Assembly (NCBI RefSeq): GCF_022605725.1
Contig: NC_065557.1
Coordinates: 30,143,543 to 30,207,542 of the forward strand
Length of the DNA: 64,000 nt
From: Anthonomus grandis grandis
Lineage: Eukaryota; Arthropoda; Insecta; Coleoptera; Curculionidae
Direction: 5' to 3'
Below are positions 45,441 to 57,544 of this stretch, piece after piece; position 1 is the first letter of the stretch, and every line of letters starts with the position of its first letter. Position numbers and translations under genes: made by a program. The notes below the pieces were generated by a model. That model ran no database searches, was not told where the DNA came from, and saw only the letters and a program-made list of their open reading frames with translations.

Positions 45441-46490
45441 CAAATTCAGGTATTGAAGAGAATTCGTGGGAACTATTGCGTAAATTGGATATATTCCTTT
45501 CAGTTTAGTAGTAATAGTAATAATTTTACAAAAAATATTTATTTTAATAATAATAGTGCGAAACAAAATTTTTTAGTTCAAGAGCTCGTCATACTTGAAG
45601 ACGTAATTATGTGTCTTAATAATGGCGCAGTCATAATAAAACGCAGGTATTTCATGCAAAATGATGACTTTACTAGAAATTAAATTCCAGTACAAGCAGG
45701 AAAAAATTATTAAATTCTAACTAATTTTTATAACAAGTAAATATGGAGAAAATAACTTAAATTTTTTATTACATACCGGTGTAACTTTAAGCGTTATTTT
45801 TCAAAAATACGTAAAAAAACATCAAAATACAGATTACTTAGATACAGTTAAAGTATATGGAATTTCAGCTTCAGTAGCTTCGCTAGGCTCAGCAAATATG
45901 CCGGTTACAATAAATAATAAGGTGTGTCATAAGTTTTTACTATTTAATGAGTTTATGGAAAATATTTTTTTAGATATTCAGCAATGATAGAGTTTTAAAA
46001 GTGCATGTTTTCATTTTATAAGGGTGGCAATAGGATTTCTGTATCAATGCAGGCTAATTTAGAAATAGTTACTTTCATATGAAAGTAGCTATTTATAAAA
46101 GCTGGTTATCTATTAGATGATCTTATTCTTTTAGGTAAAAATTGAATAAGTTTTTCGGCGACTAAGGGAAGTTAATTTAAAATTCAATTCTAATTAATAC
46201 GTTTTCTTAAGGGAAGAGCATTTATATTTAGGGTATATATATTCTAAAATAGAAAAGGAGCTTTTAGCAATTTATTTTTGGTTTAAACATTGTTCATGTT
46301 CTTTATATGGGGAAAAATTCATTATATATACGGATCATCGGTTATTACTTTTTTGGTATGGTAAACTCTTTTAGTAGACTTACAACAGTTAGAATACTTA
46401 TAGAAGAATTTTAATTTGATATAAAATATATAAAGGGTAAAAACAATATAGCCGCTGATATCTCGAATACAGCTTTTCTCTGAAAAATTA
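45440..46490 (+). mobile_element. gypsy-4 remnant: protease and RNase H
   Basis: At about 45750-45985 one reads NFLLHTGVTLSVIF and YGISASVASLGSANMPV, the protease region with the catalytic DTG altered to HTG. RT proper is lost. At 46225-46480 YSKIEKELLAIYFWFKHCSC, YTDHRLLLFW and YIKGKNNIAADISN give the gypsy RNase H. The Asn-rich frame at 45453-45681 may be the gag tail. Stops and deletions are extensive. Confidence 0.65.
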
Positions 46491-47944
46491 AAAATATGAC
46501 AAATACTGCCGAATAAACAATATTTACTAACACTAGACAATAAAGTAAAAATTTTAATCAAATCAAGGATAACGTCGATTTTAATAATTTTGACAGTGAC
46601 AGGCTTAACCACCCCACAATTATTAAGTGCACATAAGAAATAATATTGAAAACATAAAGACAAGATTGTAAAACTTTTATTATAAAGCAATGATGCAGAT
46701 GACTACTTACTCCATTCTTAAGCAGGTCCTTTTTAAGGTGAATCGTCCTAATGACTAATAATGACTTCATTGTATAATTAATAATCTGATTCAAATTCTA
46801 AATTTCTGTAAGATATGGTAGATACTGTACTATAAAATATGAAACAATGCCTATTAATGACGACGTAACGTCTTAATAACTGATTCGCAATATTTTAAGA
46901 TAATTAGCTATAGAATACATATATAATAATTATAATAGATTAACATTAATTTATATATTTATATATAAAATAAACTTCTATCCAGTCTTCTGTTATTTAT
47001 TTGAGGTTTTTAGCCTAGCAAATATTTTTCGAATTTTTGTCCGTTATACTATATATAACTCAATGGAATGTGTTTTTTTCATCGGTTTTTCGATACTATA
47101 GGTTTTATAATGAGTATCAAAATTTTAAGTGCCAGTACGTATAATAAAAATATAACTATTTTGAATTGGATGAATTTATTCAAATATCTATGATTGCTTC
47201 AAAAAAAAAGATTTATCCTTTATAATCTAGCACGACCAATGAGTGCATTTCACATCGCAACCCGTTTATTTGATAGAAATGTACCGAACAAATTTATTTT
47301 CAATAAAAGACAATAAATTATATTCCATTTTTCAATAACTTTTTCCAGAGTTCACAGCTGTGTTTTATCCAAAGCGTATCTTCCTTCAGTGAAGGATCTA
47401 ATTCAACTAAACAAAGTTATTTTGTAATAAGCACAGTACAGTATCTTACCTTTAGTTTCGAAAATTTCAATTTTCTTTTTTTTATTATTAACAAACATTC
47501 TCTTTAGTATCACTGAATATGTTGCTGCTTTTTACTGCGTCACCAGAAAGAAACCTACTGTTTCCCATGCTACTTAGTAGTTTTGCTTCTTCGCTTCTTA
47601 AGATTCACCGGCGATACTCCAAAACAAAATTCCTGAACAAACCAAAAATGTTTGCTGCCAACTGAGTGTACGGAGTCTCAATAATAGAACTATAAATAAA
47701 ACGTTAATGTAATTTAACTACAATCTTATTTAAAAAAATTATCCCATTATGAAAATTGTATTTTACTATAAATTGTAGGTACATCTATTATCGCTTTATT
47801 TAAAATATTTCTGCAGTTTTCTTAAGCCTCTTGAAAAGCTTTTGTTTAAGAAGTTTTATTGAAAGGAACCCTCTGTGTATCTTAAATTTTTCAATTACTT
47901 GTACTAGAAAGATTTTAATAATAATAATAATAATAATAATAATG

Positions 47945-48028
<84 letters not shown>

Positions 48029-48540
48029 TTAATAATAATAATAATAAATACGTTATTCTTAACAACAAAGTTGCATATGTATATGCTTAAGAATAATTTT
48101 CATTAGTAGATTTATGTGGCATTTGTCTAATTTTGTTGATTTCATAGTATTTTAAAATACTTTTTCCCAATCAGGATGTATTTAAAAGGGTTTTTAAATC
48201 AAAGTTGGGTAAAAGTTCTTTGAAGAGTGACAAATCAAAATAAATAATTTCTATAGGCGTATTTTCATTCACCAGCAAAGGGCCAAAATGGTATTTTCTG
48301 CATTTTCTGATTCATTACTGCTTCAATTGGAACTTACACACATTCGTTGTGTTTGTACTATTGTTTAAATTTAAAACAGGTTTTTGAATTAATGCTATTT
48401 CTTTATTTCTATAAAATATTCTGTTTAAATTAATCTATTTAAATCATAAAATGTAAGAAATTGTTTTAGAAAAGTGACTTATGTCAATTATTCACTTTAT
48501 TAAATTAAAATCAAATATAAAAGAAAACTTTTTCCTTGTT
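46491..48540. other. No gene seen; separates two gypsy-4 remnants
   Basis: The sequence between the RNase H and integrase remnants includes the TAA microsatellite and otherwise AT-rich DNA. It may be an insertion into gypsy-4, but no element ends were recognised. Confidence 0.4.
47917..48049. repeat. (TAA)n microsatellite, about 133 bp
   Basis: Roughly 44 trinucleotide units with two interruptions (one TGA, one TTA). The open frame of poly-isoleucine across it is an artefact. Confidence 0.97.
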
Positions 48541-49080
48541 TTAAACATTCTATCAGTAATATATAACCAACAATGTGTCACAACAACGGCATCTTTATCA
48601 ATTCAGAGTGTATATTTGGATGTACTAGGTCCGTTAGAGGAGGATAGTGAAGGTAATAAACAAATTTGAACTTTTCCATGTGAAGTCTTAAAGTTTGTTA
48701 GGCGTTATCCTTTAAATAATAATTAATCTAGTAGTTTAGCAACGAGTATTATAAATAATTAGAAGATATAGGTTTACAAATTGCATAATAACCGATCGAG
48801 GTACTGAACTTTTAATTTCAATGAAATATGTAACATTCTAAGGCAGATCATCTTATACAGGTTATATCTTAAAAATTGTCACACGCATTTAAACGCGTAC
48901 TTACGTATACAGACCACTAAATATTCAGAAACGTGGATCTCTTGGTTACCTTTCTGGTGTTTTTCATATTACACCTCAAGAGTTGGTTTTTGGCAAATTA
49001 TGTAATTTGCAATCTAGCATTGCAAAAAGTATTGATCCTCTATAGTTTCGATAGTTATCCTTCGGAATTAAAATGTACGT
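48541..49080 (+). mobile_element. gypsy-type integrase remnant
   Basis: The frame from 48481 gives LSIQSVYLDVLGPLEEDSEG, with the first catalytic Asp and the P-L-G turn of gypsy integrases. It is followed, with frame changes, by PCEVLKFVRRYPL and an ITDRGTELLIS block (about 48795), the second catalytic region. The last Glu region is not clear. It may be the end of gypsy-4, 2 kb away. Confidence 0.6.
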
Positions 49081-49889
49081 TGCGAGATAAAACCTAAGTA
49101 AAATAAGTAAAAATAATATGATAGCTTCAAAACAAATAAGACAGAAAATCTAACAAAGTCTGCTACGTAAAACTTTAAAAAATACACGCCAAAGTCAATC
49201 TGAAAGAGACGTTTTTCACATGCCGTGCACAAATTTTGTAGTGTGCAATCTTTGCGCACGCTTACCTTAAAGGCGAAATTCCTGATAGTAGAGATAATAA
49301 TTGATATCTAAGATTTTCGCCGCGAAAACCAGATACAAAAACATTATTTCAGTTATCAGTCTCATTTATAAGCGTCATATTGGTTGAAAAGTAATTCAAC
49401 TTTAAGATGAATGTTGAGTTACGTAAAAAGTACGCATTAGTGAATAACAAGACTTTTTACGCACTAGTGCGTAACGTAGTTCTTTTAGGTACTTTTGCCA
49501 TATTTTTAATTTTTTTTTATATTTCCTTCGGTAGTAGAAAAAATTTGCTGATGTTACACTTATGTAAAAATCCCTTTTTCATTCATGGGAATTGTCATTA
49601 GGAATTGACAAATTTCGCATTCATTAAAAAGGCTCATTTTACACACTTGTTACAAACATAGCTAATATTAAATGTTACCCAAGGAAACCCTTTTCATAAT
49701 AAATGTAAGGTATCACACCACTATCACAAAGCCTACCAAAATATATACCTTATAAAATAGCCCATAAAAAAGTGATAAATGCTGAACTATGCATCGCATA
49801 TCATTATTTATGTCTAATATAAAGAAAAAACAAAACAATATGCACAAATAAAATAAAGGAAATATCAGCCAATTAGCTGCACTTAACTA
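49081..49889. other. No gene seen
   Basis: AT-rich DNA. A few repeats of tacgcactagtgcg-like sequence near 49420-49470 are noted, but no domain or element was recognised. Confidence 0.4.
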
Positions 49890-50152
49890 TTGTTCTTAAG
49901 TATTAAAATATCCTTATTACACCTTATACGATGTATACATGCAGAAGAATATAATGATCAAGGCAGGACACAAAAAGTAAAGTATGAGTCAGCTGTGTCT
50001 GAATTCATCTTGGTGAAATATGGGGTACCACAGAGAACTGTTTTAGGGTTATTGTTGTTGCTTCTATATAAAAATGATATAGTCTAAGTTGTAAAAAATA
50101 GTAAAATTACATTATTTGCTGATAATACAATCATATGTGTCGTTGGTATATC
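49890..50152 (+). mobile_element. LINE-C, 5' part (interrupted)
   Basis: The reading gives VKYESAVSEFILVKYGVPQR and TVLGLLLLLLYKNDI, then KITLFADNTIICVVGIS: the RT palm of a jockey-like LINE with the catalytic FADD changed to FADN. The sequence is cut at 50152 by the Ginger element and resumes at 52765 in the same frame. Confidence 0.8.
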
Positions 50153-50255
50153 TGTTAGGATCAAACACCGATTTCGGCCAATGGTCGAAAAATACGGCCA
50201 AAACGCGTTCTGGCCACTAACCTATTACCAAAGTCCGAAAAATCGCGTTCCGGCC
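50153..50255. repeat. Ginger left terminal inverted repeat
   Basis: This is the inverted copy of 52662-52764. Inside it and just beyond, units containing a GAACGCGTTCTGG core recur about every 30 bases to roughly 50430. They are likely transposase-binding subrepeats. Confidence 0.95.
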
Positions 50256-50584
50256 GTGAAATGTAGACTAGAACGCGTTCTGGTCCTTTTAAAATTACCA
50301 GAATGCGTTCTGAATCTTTTCAAATTACCAGAACGCGTTTTGGATCTTTTAAAATTTCCAGAATGCGTATTGACTTTTCGCAGTTAGCCTGAAAGCAATA
50401 TGACTTTTGTCACATTGCCAAAACGCGTCGAACACATAAAAAAATCGTTCAAAGGCCAGTGTAATATGGAAAAATATTTTTATTGTTTATGTAAGTATAA
50501 CATTCAAATGTTAAAAGTAACAAAATCAACTCTAAAAGAAACAGAGAAAATTAAAATACGTAAAACTTTTGGAACCTTAAGGGC

Positions 50585-52510
50585 TTACTTATTTTTACAT
50601 GAACTGTTGCGGTGACATTTACTGTTACACACTACTTTCTTGGCCCTACACGCACATTTTCTGTCGATGCAATATCGTTTGCAATTGCACTGTATAAAGC
50701 CTTGTTTCGATCCAGATGCTAAGCCAGAAGCAGTTCAAAGAGATACAGACGTTGACGGGACTGTTGAAATATCAATAAAGTCGGAGTCGGCTAAGGTAAA
50801 CTCATTACGGCTATACAGCGATTGCAAAGTTCCATTCCTTTCGTTCCTGAAAATTGATAAAACATTATATTAAACAGCTTATTTTATTTATTTATTACCT
50901 ACCAAGCTGATAAAGTCCAGAGTCATTTATACTAAGTACAACAGCTAACACGTTTCTCGGGGCAAGTCTACCTCTGTCCACATCAGGTACTCGTATAATA
51001 ACGGTTTTTCCTACATCAATAGGTGGTAACTTTGAATTCGAGAGAGCGATCATTTTCTCGGCCTGCTTTTCCAGTCCACCTTTAGCCTCGACCCGTACAT
51101 TACTAATATTTTCATTTCGTTAACATCGATTACATATAATGCTTTGTTCACCCCCTCCATTTCCTTCCTTGGCTTTTCCGCAGATGATATGAATAGATAA
51201 GCAACAAACTGAACATCTAAGGGAATCTGACATTTCTTTTTCGCATATTGTACAGACATTTTTCTCTTTTCTGTTTATCGAATTATCGTCGTCAACTAGA
51301 CGCAAATGTCCATCTTCTCGTTCGTCTGAATTTTCTAGATTGCACAACTTTTGTAGTTCCTCTTCTGTTTTAATGTTCGATAGCAGTTCCTTAGGAAGTG
51401 GCGAATCTTTAAGACCGATCTTTTGAGGCGTGCCGAACATAGCTTCATAAGGACTTTTAGTTATTCCTGTATGCAGAGAACGATTTTTATTGCTTTGCAC
51501 AAACCGCAGTCCTTCAGACCATTTCGTTGTGTTTTGGTCAGCCAACCATGTAACCAACATGTCCCTTACATCTTGATTCGATCTCTCTACGGACCTTGGC
51601 TTTGCGAATGACGAGGTTTTCCATGGACCAACTTCAATCCGGGCCACATTTCAGCAAGATTTTCTACGATGCGGTTTGCAAATTCTCTGCCATTGTCGCT
51701 TTGTAAAATCATAGGGGCGCCGAACAAACAGAAAATATCTAATAAATGATAGGCCACTTCTTCAGCTGTCTTTGTTTTTAGTGCTCTTAGCACGGTGAAT
51801 TTTGTTAAATGATCCTGATAATTGAGAATGAAACGAAAATCTTGGTCTGGTTCACTTTGCATGTCAATTAAGTCTACTTGACAGCGCGAATTCATTTCAT
51901 TTGTTAAAATTGGTTTAACCACTAAACCTTTTCGTTGCACTTTCTTTTTTAATTGACACTCTTTGCAAAGTAATAAATAAACCTCAATTATTTGCCGTGT
52001 TATATTACAATATTTCCTCTTTAATTCTGAGTCCATCACTACAATAAATAAAAGAATATAATTAGATTTTATGTCGGTTGGAAAAACTCCAAAAAACAAA
52101 CCTCGTAATCTCTTATGCCCTGCTCCTACATGAGCAGAATGAATGATATCAAATAATTCATCAGTCGTGCAGAAATAACGCAGCTCAGCAGTCTCATCCG
52201 CCCTCTTCTCTATCAGCTTTTCAGTTTCACCAATTTTTAAAATATCGTACCTTTTCAATCGTCGCCTTTGTTTTGAAGAAATTGGGTCACCGTTACTTTT
52301 ACAAGCCTTTGCTTCCTTTACCTCTGAAAGTATTTCATAGTATCTTTCTCTTGTAAAAATATTGCTACGATCATTGCTATCACAAATTAATTGTTGCAAA
52401 TCATCACTGAAACGTAACTTAAGGTCTTCCATGGCACTAGCACACATTTTCGCTCTAGCGAAATTTTTACACGCGCTCGAATTAAACACTAAACTAAAAT
52501 GACGCTCCAA
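50585..52510 (-). pseudogene. Ginger transposase (KRBA2-like integrase with PHD and CXC-type fingers)
   Basis: From 52510 leftward, the first frame has an integrase zinc finger (HSAHVGAGHKRL ... CKECQ), then the catalytic core VDLIDMQ and ILQSDNGREFANR. A one-base loss near 51595 shifts the frame; the next block, RSVERSNQDVRDML, holds the catalytic Glu. A PHD-like finger follows (CTICEKEMSDSLRCSVC ... HIICG ... CNRC), then an in-frame TAA (51120-51122). The frame continues with LPPIDVGKTVIIRVPDVDRG, found in KRBA2-like proteins. A 52-bp intron lies at 50847-50898. After a stop at 50735-50737, a CXC-type cysteine cluster (CNCKRYCIDRKCACR) ends at 50585. It would excise and insert the element. 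Confidence 0.85.
50847..50898 (-). other. Putative 52-bp intron in Ginger transposase
   Basis: On the minus strand the segment starts GTAATAAATAA and ends ATTTTCAG. Joining its flanks continues the frame from GLYQLG into NGTLQSLYSRNEF without a shift, whereas reading through meets stops at once. Confidence 0.75.
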
Positions 52511-52661
52511 GCGTTGCCACAGAACGAAATATGAAACCTACATCGATTACGAATGTCAAGTTGAGACACTTACAAAATCGCTTTCTGGGCTGTTTGTTTA
52601 TATGATCGACGCGTTCTGGCAATTTCAAAATATCCAAAACGCATTCTGGTCTATAATAAAA

Positions 52662-52764
52662 GGCCGGAACGCGATTTTTCGGACTTTGGTAATAGGTTAG
52701 TGGCCAGAACGCGTTTTGACCGTATTTTTCGACCATTGGCCGAAATCGGTGTTTGATCCTAACA
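52662..52764. repeat. Ginger right terminal inverted repeat
   Basis: Inverted copy of 50153-50255 with one mismatch. It is followed inward by fewer copies (two or three) of the GCGTTCTGG-type subrepeat, so the subterminal arrays are asymmetric. Confidence 0.95.
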
Positions 52765-53640
52765 TATCGAACAAAATATCAATAATGACTTGAGTCGAGT
52801 GTTTTTATTTATGGCTGTGTAAAAATAGTATTAGCATTAATGTCTCAAAATCAACATTCTGTATGTATGACAAAAAACATAGATTAAGTTTGGTGAATAT
52901 GGAACATTTTAATATTAATATAAATGGCGTTAAATTACACTATGAGCAATATATGAAATATCTTGGAATAGTATTAGATCCTCAGTTGAATTTCTATGCT
53001 CTCGTTGTGATTATATATTGAGAAAATTTTCCCAGAAAGTTGGTTTTATATCTCGAATAGGAAAAAATTTACGTATAGGAAATTATTACTTTATAATAGC
53101 TTAGCGGCACCCGATTTACAATACTGTTTGATTTTATTGTTCAGTATACCCAATTATTACTACAAAACAGAAATGCGCGCAATTCTGATATGTAATAGAT
53201 ATACACCTGTAATAACCATGTTAAAGATCTTGCAATTATTCTCTGTAAAGCAAAAAATAATGCTTAATGCGTTTATATTTATATTTAAGATTAAAAATAG
53301 AATGTTACCTACCTACATTTATGATAGGGTTAATTGCTTTATGAATGTTCATGACTATTATACCAGAAACCGTAATGATTTCATCCTAGTCAATCGATGC
53401 AACTCTATTTTATATTACGATATTATTAATATTTTAATTTACTATTATTTTATTATTAATTTACTATACTATATTATACTATATCTTTTATTATTTGACG
53501 TGCTCCACAGTTGGATTGTGACTTGACTCCTTGACAGGGTACTTCTGGAAAACCGGAGGCTATGATTATCCATGGAATAGTGGAACGATCCAAAATGTCT
53601 CCAGGAAAATAACCGAGGTGCTCTGTTTAGCCTGAGCCAA
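52765..53640 (+). mobile_element. LINE-C, 3' part
   Basis: The frame continues from the Ginger insertion point: NKISIMT, then CKNSISINVSKSTFCMYD, a KLHYEQYMKYLGIVLDPQLN thumb block, and after decay (53128-53520) the C-terminal LQLFSVKQKIMLNAFIFIFK and NRMLPTYIYDRVN segments with TRNRNDF, typical of jockey-like LINE ends. The 3' UTR with GC-richer sequence runs to about 53640-53700. A tail repeat was not identified. Confidence 0.75.
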
Positions 53641-53859
53641 TAAAGACGACCTAGAATGTGTTGAAGGGAGGCGACGCCTCACCTTGCATATAGAAAAAAA
53701 TACGGTATTAAATTTTGTAGCATTTGTTAAAAAAATAAAAATCAATCATAATATAAAATCGTTTAAAAATTAATTTCGATAAGATAGTATAGTATATTAA
53801 TCCGGTTGAAGCAACAACGGACGCAACCGTAAAATCTATAACCAACGTCTAAATCCTAT

Positions 53860-54714
53860 AGTCAGTGGTACCTTCCCGTTGCCTGATAATTTACAACTTT
53901 ATGAACGTGCTTTTTGAGCTTTACCCGTCCATACAATTACAAAATAGAAAATAACCGTTGATTGAATATTTGGGGAAAATTGGGTTAGACGAGATGGACC
54001 AATTCAATGGCCACCTCGCTCCAATTACTTAAATCCAATAGATTTTTATTTATGGGGAAAAGTCTGGTTTATGCTAGTCCCATACAAACAATAGAAGAGT
54101 TTAGAAATAAAATTGTAAATGCTTGCGAAGAAGTAAGAAATAGACCTCGAATTTTAGCTCGAGTGCGTCGTTAAATGATTCGTCGAGTGAGAAAGTGTAC
54201 AGAAATGTTTTCCAAAGCACCTGTGATTTTTTTACCAAAAATTAATAAACCAATTTTGTCCAGTGGCATGCAATAAAACGGTATTTATTTTTTTTGTCAA
54301 AAACGAAGTGAGATACGAAAAAAATTCAAAACGAGAAAAAGTTGTATTTTTAAATGCTTAATCAAATAACAAATATTAAAGTTAAAAAAAGGCAGTGACG
54401 TACATTATTTTGCGAATAATATTTGCTAAGATGTCCCCCGGGACGCCACTGGACCTTTATTGTAATTTTAATTTAATTAGAGCTAAATTAGCCTCTTAAT
54501 ACAACAAGTAATACTGCCAAATTTCAAAAGAATCCAGTAAATATTTTTTTTAAATTAATAAAAAAAATTATATTAAAAAAAAAATTATCACCCTGTATCT
54601 TGAAAACTGTGCATTTCCAGACCCATGTTTATAGAAACCTTTTCTTATATTTTTTTACAAGGAATCACCCATTCATAAATCTCCGTCTATTTTTCGAACA
54701 CCCTGTATAGGTCT
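53860..54714 (+). mobile_element. mariner/IS630-like remnant (mariner-2) with 3' terminus
   Basis: In changing frames the reading gives PLPDNLQLYERAF-like sequence, then NWVRRDGPIQWPPRSNYLNP, IDFYLWGKVWF (the last catalytic region, where P-D-L-N-P-x-D is usual), and TIEEFRNKIVNACEEVRNRP with RILARVRR, the C-terminal helix of the insect IS630 family. The 3' non-coding part ends gaacaccctg at 54714 with TA following, a typical terminus. The 5' half is missing. No intron is present where mariner-1 has one. Confidence 0.75.
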
Positions 54715-55244
54715 GGTATAGATGTTAATTTCTTCTTTGTTTTTGCATGTATTATTTACATTATAATAATAAATAACCGTTATACAAGTTGTTTTATTCA
54801 GAACTTTAATTCTTTAAAATGCTTTGTTTCAACTTAAATCAAGGTAAATAGTGCATAATATTTGTTTTTGCCAAAAAATTAATAAATTTATAATAAAAGT
54901 TTTCTTGGAATTACATTATCTAAAAAATAGCGGTTTAATACGGCCTTATTCTGAAATAAGGAGTTAAAATATTTAAATAATTAGATTTAAATTGAAGGCT
55001 TAATATGTTTGGTCGTTTTATAATACCTGGTGGACCCTAACAGGTATTTTCTTATGCCAAGTTTCAATTTGCTTAATATATTTGATAAAAAAATTAGATG
55101 GAGGAAGGGCAATGAAGAAAGACACCGTATATCGTAAAGGTAATGGGAAACTGCGCTATTTATAGATATTTTTACGTGGTGATGTTCAGATTAAGAAGTA
55201 CCTTTTTCTTTAACCTAATGCAGTTGGTTTAATGCATTATTATA
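54715..55244. other. No gene seen
   Basis: AT-rich DNA between the mariner-2 end and the MITE. No domain was recognised. Confidence 0.5.
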
Positions 55245-55661
55245 CAGAGTGTATATGTATAAATAGATGCAAAAAAAATCAGGGGCTGATTCTTGGGTAA
55301 ATTTTAAGAAAAAAACTTTATATGAACGTATGTCCTAAAAGTCCTAACTTTTGAGGATTGGATTGGATTTACGGCACATGAATTAATGATTCGATTTCTC
55401 AAGTCATCAATATCCAAAAAAAAAGTAGTGAGTTACAGGAAATGCCTTTTGATGCATAGAAAATGGATACCAAAAATTACTAAAATATCTACAGGGGCTT
55501 CACAGGTATTGTAAAAAAACATATACTTTTCTTCAATCTTTACCACCCTTGTATGTCAAAAGTTACGCCTTTTAGGACATACGTTCATATACGGGTTTTT
55601 AATTAAAATTTACCTAAGAATCAATCCCAGAATTTTTTCGCACCTATTTATTTACACCCTG
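55245..55661. mobile_element. MITE, 417 bp, Tc1/mariner-type
   Basis: The left 105 bases match the reverse complement of the right 105 imperfectly, with shared blocks at the end (CAGRGTGTA), ATAGRTGC, GATTCTTRGGTAAATTTTAA and the long tatgaacgtatgtcctaaaa string. TA flanks both ends (55243-55244 and 55662-55663), as expected for Tc1/mariner-mobilised elements. No coding capacity. Confidence 0.85.
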
Positions 55662-55960
55662 TATGTAGCAATATAATTTATATGTACAATATATTTAGTT
55701 ATATGCATATGTTTCCTAGATTCGAGAATATAATGTTGGTTTGACAAAAAAAAAGCTTCTACAAGATTATCTCGACGGTTAACAAGTTACTGGGTTTCCT
55801 TTATAGTAAAAAATAGATTGTATTATATTATAACTAAAAATATATCTCTAATAAATATGGTAAGCTTTGTATAATTTAATAAAATATTATTATTGTACTG
55901 ATAATAAACCACTGGCTAATTAAAGGAGCCAAATCTATTTCTGTTGACTAATATTTATTT
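55662..55960. other. No gene seen
   Basis: AT-rich spacer between the MITE and the GC-richer island. Nothing was recognised. Confidence 0.5.
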
Positions 55961-56298
55961 CACTTATGTCATTAAGGAAAAACGTACGTCGATATTCACT
56001 GGGGTGTGTACCTAAGCCCTCATTCGGACCATCCATCTGCGTTGACAGCCATGCCACATGACAAACAGCAATCGCTACTTGCTTTAAGCCGTTTGACCAA
56101 TCATAGGCAACCATTCCTCCGCCTACCCCACTCCGGCTTCCGGTCCACTTTAGCAAGTCGCCATTTGTAACCGGTAGCTGGTACGGTGAACATGGCCGGC
56201 CGGCCGGCCAGCATTGGAAGTGACGCCAAGCATTTTTTTTAGTGATTCGGTCGTTTTTGTGCGTATGTGTGTTTTCTTTGCAATATTTATTGTTAAAG
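55960..56298 (+). promoter_or_regulatory. GC-rich island, candidate host promoter and 5' exon
   Basis: This is the most GC- and CpG-rich stretch of the right half. It has a CCAAT box (56097-56101, gaccaatcatagg), a cgccatttgtaacc string at about 56158 and a GGCC tandem at 56192-56208. A splice-donor consensus (AAAG then GTAAGA) ends a possible exon at 56298. No transposon similarity was seen. The promoter and 5' UTR roles are inferred from composition and the splice site. Confidence 0.45.
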
Positions 56299-57540
56299 GT
56301 AAGAAATTTTTACGTTAATGTGCATTTTATGTTAGTTATTCTTGTGCCTTTTTTTTTGGCGTGGCGTCCCTTCCCCCTCCCCCGGGTTTCTAGTGACGCC
56401 GAAAATTTCAACTTATTTTATGCAAGTATTTTCCACAGAAGCTCACTTAAATTAATATTCACAAGCTTCTTTGTGCGATATAATGCTTAAAATATTGATT
56501 TTGGATAAATCAATTTTTTTTAATACTCTGAGTTGATATGTAGCACTAGTTACATTCTGTTTTGTCCTTAGACTACACCACCTATTAATAGTGGACATCT
56601 ACATTTCTGTATTTTACTATTAAAGATGTGCATGAATAGTTTCTCATAATTAATGATAAACTGACCAAACAACTTTTTATCCCCTGATGATGGACACCAC
56701 TGTATCAGAAACATGTTGGAAATTGTAAAAAGCATGAGGCTATCTTTATTGGCCTAATTGTAACAATCTAGCAACATCTAGTGAATACAAGGTATATTAA
56801 AAATTATCATAAAGGCTATTTATCTATAATATATAGATATTTATCTATAATATATATTTGTATTATATGTCGCAGATATACATATCTCAAATTTTCACCC
56901 ACAAATATCAATTGATTTATGTGTTTGTCAGTATCAGGCAGAAAAATTTTCATGTTTTGATAAAACCAATAATTTTTTAGAAAGAATTTCTTTTAATAAG
57001 TAAAACTTACTGTTTCATGCTTTTAGTTCTTTGTGAAATAATATATATGTTAGAATCTTCTTAAATTTTGGCCAATAGAAACATCTAAATATTTAATAGC
57101 AATTTAATTAAATGAACTTCTTTCACATCAGATCATTTAAATTATTTATAACCAATCTATCTAAAGATTTTTTTATTAAAATGTTCAAAGATTAAGGCTT
57201 TTACTATGACACTATTTCACCTGGTATGTTTGACTAAATTAGTATTTCCTTAATAATTTTATTAAAATGTTCATTAGGTTCCCATTCCCATAATTTTTCA
57301 AATATTTCTAATAAAATTTTTAAAAAAAGTGTTGAAAGCTCTTGATAAATCAGGTCTTTCTTTTTTCTAAAATATTTTCCATATATTGTTTATTTCCTGA
57401 CTAGTATGTTTTAAAACACAGTGTGACAGGTCTTAAGTATATATACTTGAAACCTCTAGAACAATTATATGTTTAGTAAATAAGAATTGTATAGTAAATC
57501 TTTCTAAAAAATCTTTTTTAAATTCTGTCTGATAATTATT
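56299..57540. other. No gene seen; PLE-like ribozyme motif inside
   Basis: AT-rich DNA, possibly intronic. A hammerhead-like core lies at 56684-56712 in a short PLE-like 3' end. No coding domain was found. Confidence 0.4.
56684..56712 (+). ncRNA. Candidate hammerhead core, PLE-type
   Basis: CTGATGA is followed by a segment that folds as stem II (TGG-ACA against TGT-TCA around a CCAC loop, one bulge) and then GAAAC. This is the same core plan as at 13954. Outer stems were not resolved. Confidence 0.4.
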
Positions 57541-57544
57541 AGAC

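Larger units (their letters stand above)
50153..52764 (-). mobile_element. Ginger-type DNA transposon, complete ends
   Basis: The ends are 103-bp terminal inverted repeats (50153-50255 and 52662-52764), differing at one base, starting TGTTAGG and ending CCTAACA. TATC is duplicated at both flanks (50149-50152 and 52765-52768). Ginger elements use a gypsy-like integrase as transposase, have TGT-ACA ends and make 4-bp duplications, all of which fit. One transposase gene runs on the minus strand with a frameshift and two stops. Removing the element and one TATC restores the LINE-C frame. The near-identical TIRs suggest a fairly recent insertion. Confidence 0.9.

Noticed and set aside
46322..46794. 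Two long minus-strand frames
   Set aside because: The first overlaps the gypsy-4 RNase H remnant in antisense and neither has a motif; AT-rich composition explains them.
47831..48106. 91-codon open frame rich in isoleucine
   Set aside because: It is only the translation of the TAA/ATT microsatellite.
50181..50387. Frame starting MVEKYGQNAFWPLT, also present at 52494-52736
   Set aside because: Both are translations of the two Ginger TIRs, which are identical by inverted repetition; the frames diverge outside them.
55935..56156. 73-codon minus-strand frame in the GC-rich island
   Set aside because: There is no recognisable motif, and the high GC content alone lowers stop frequency; the region is better explained as promoter or 5' UTR.
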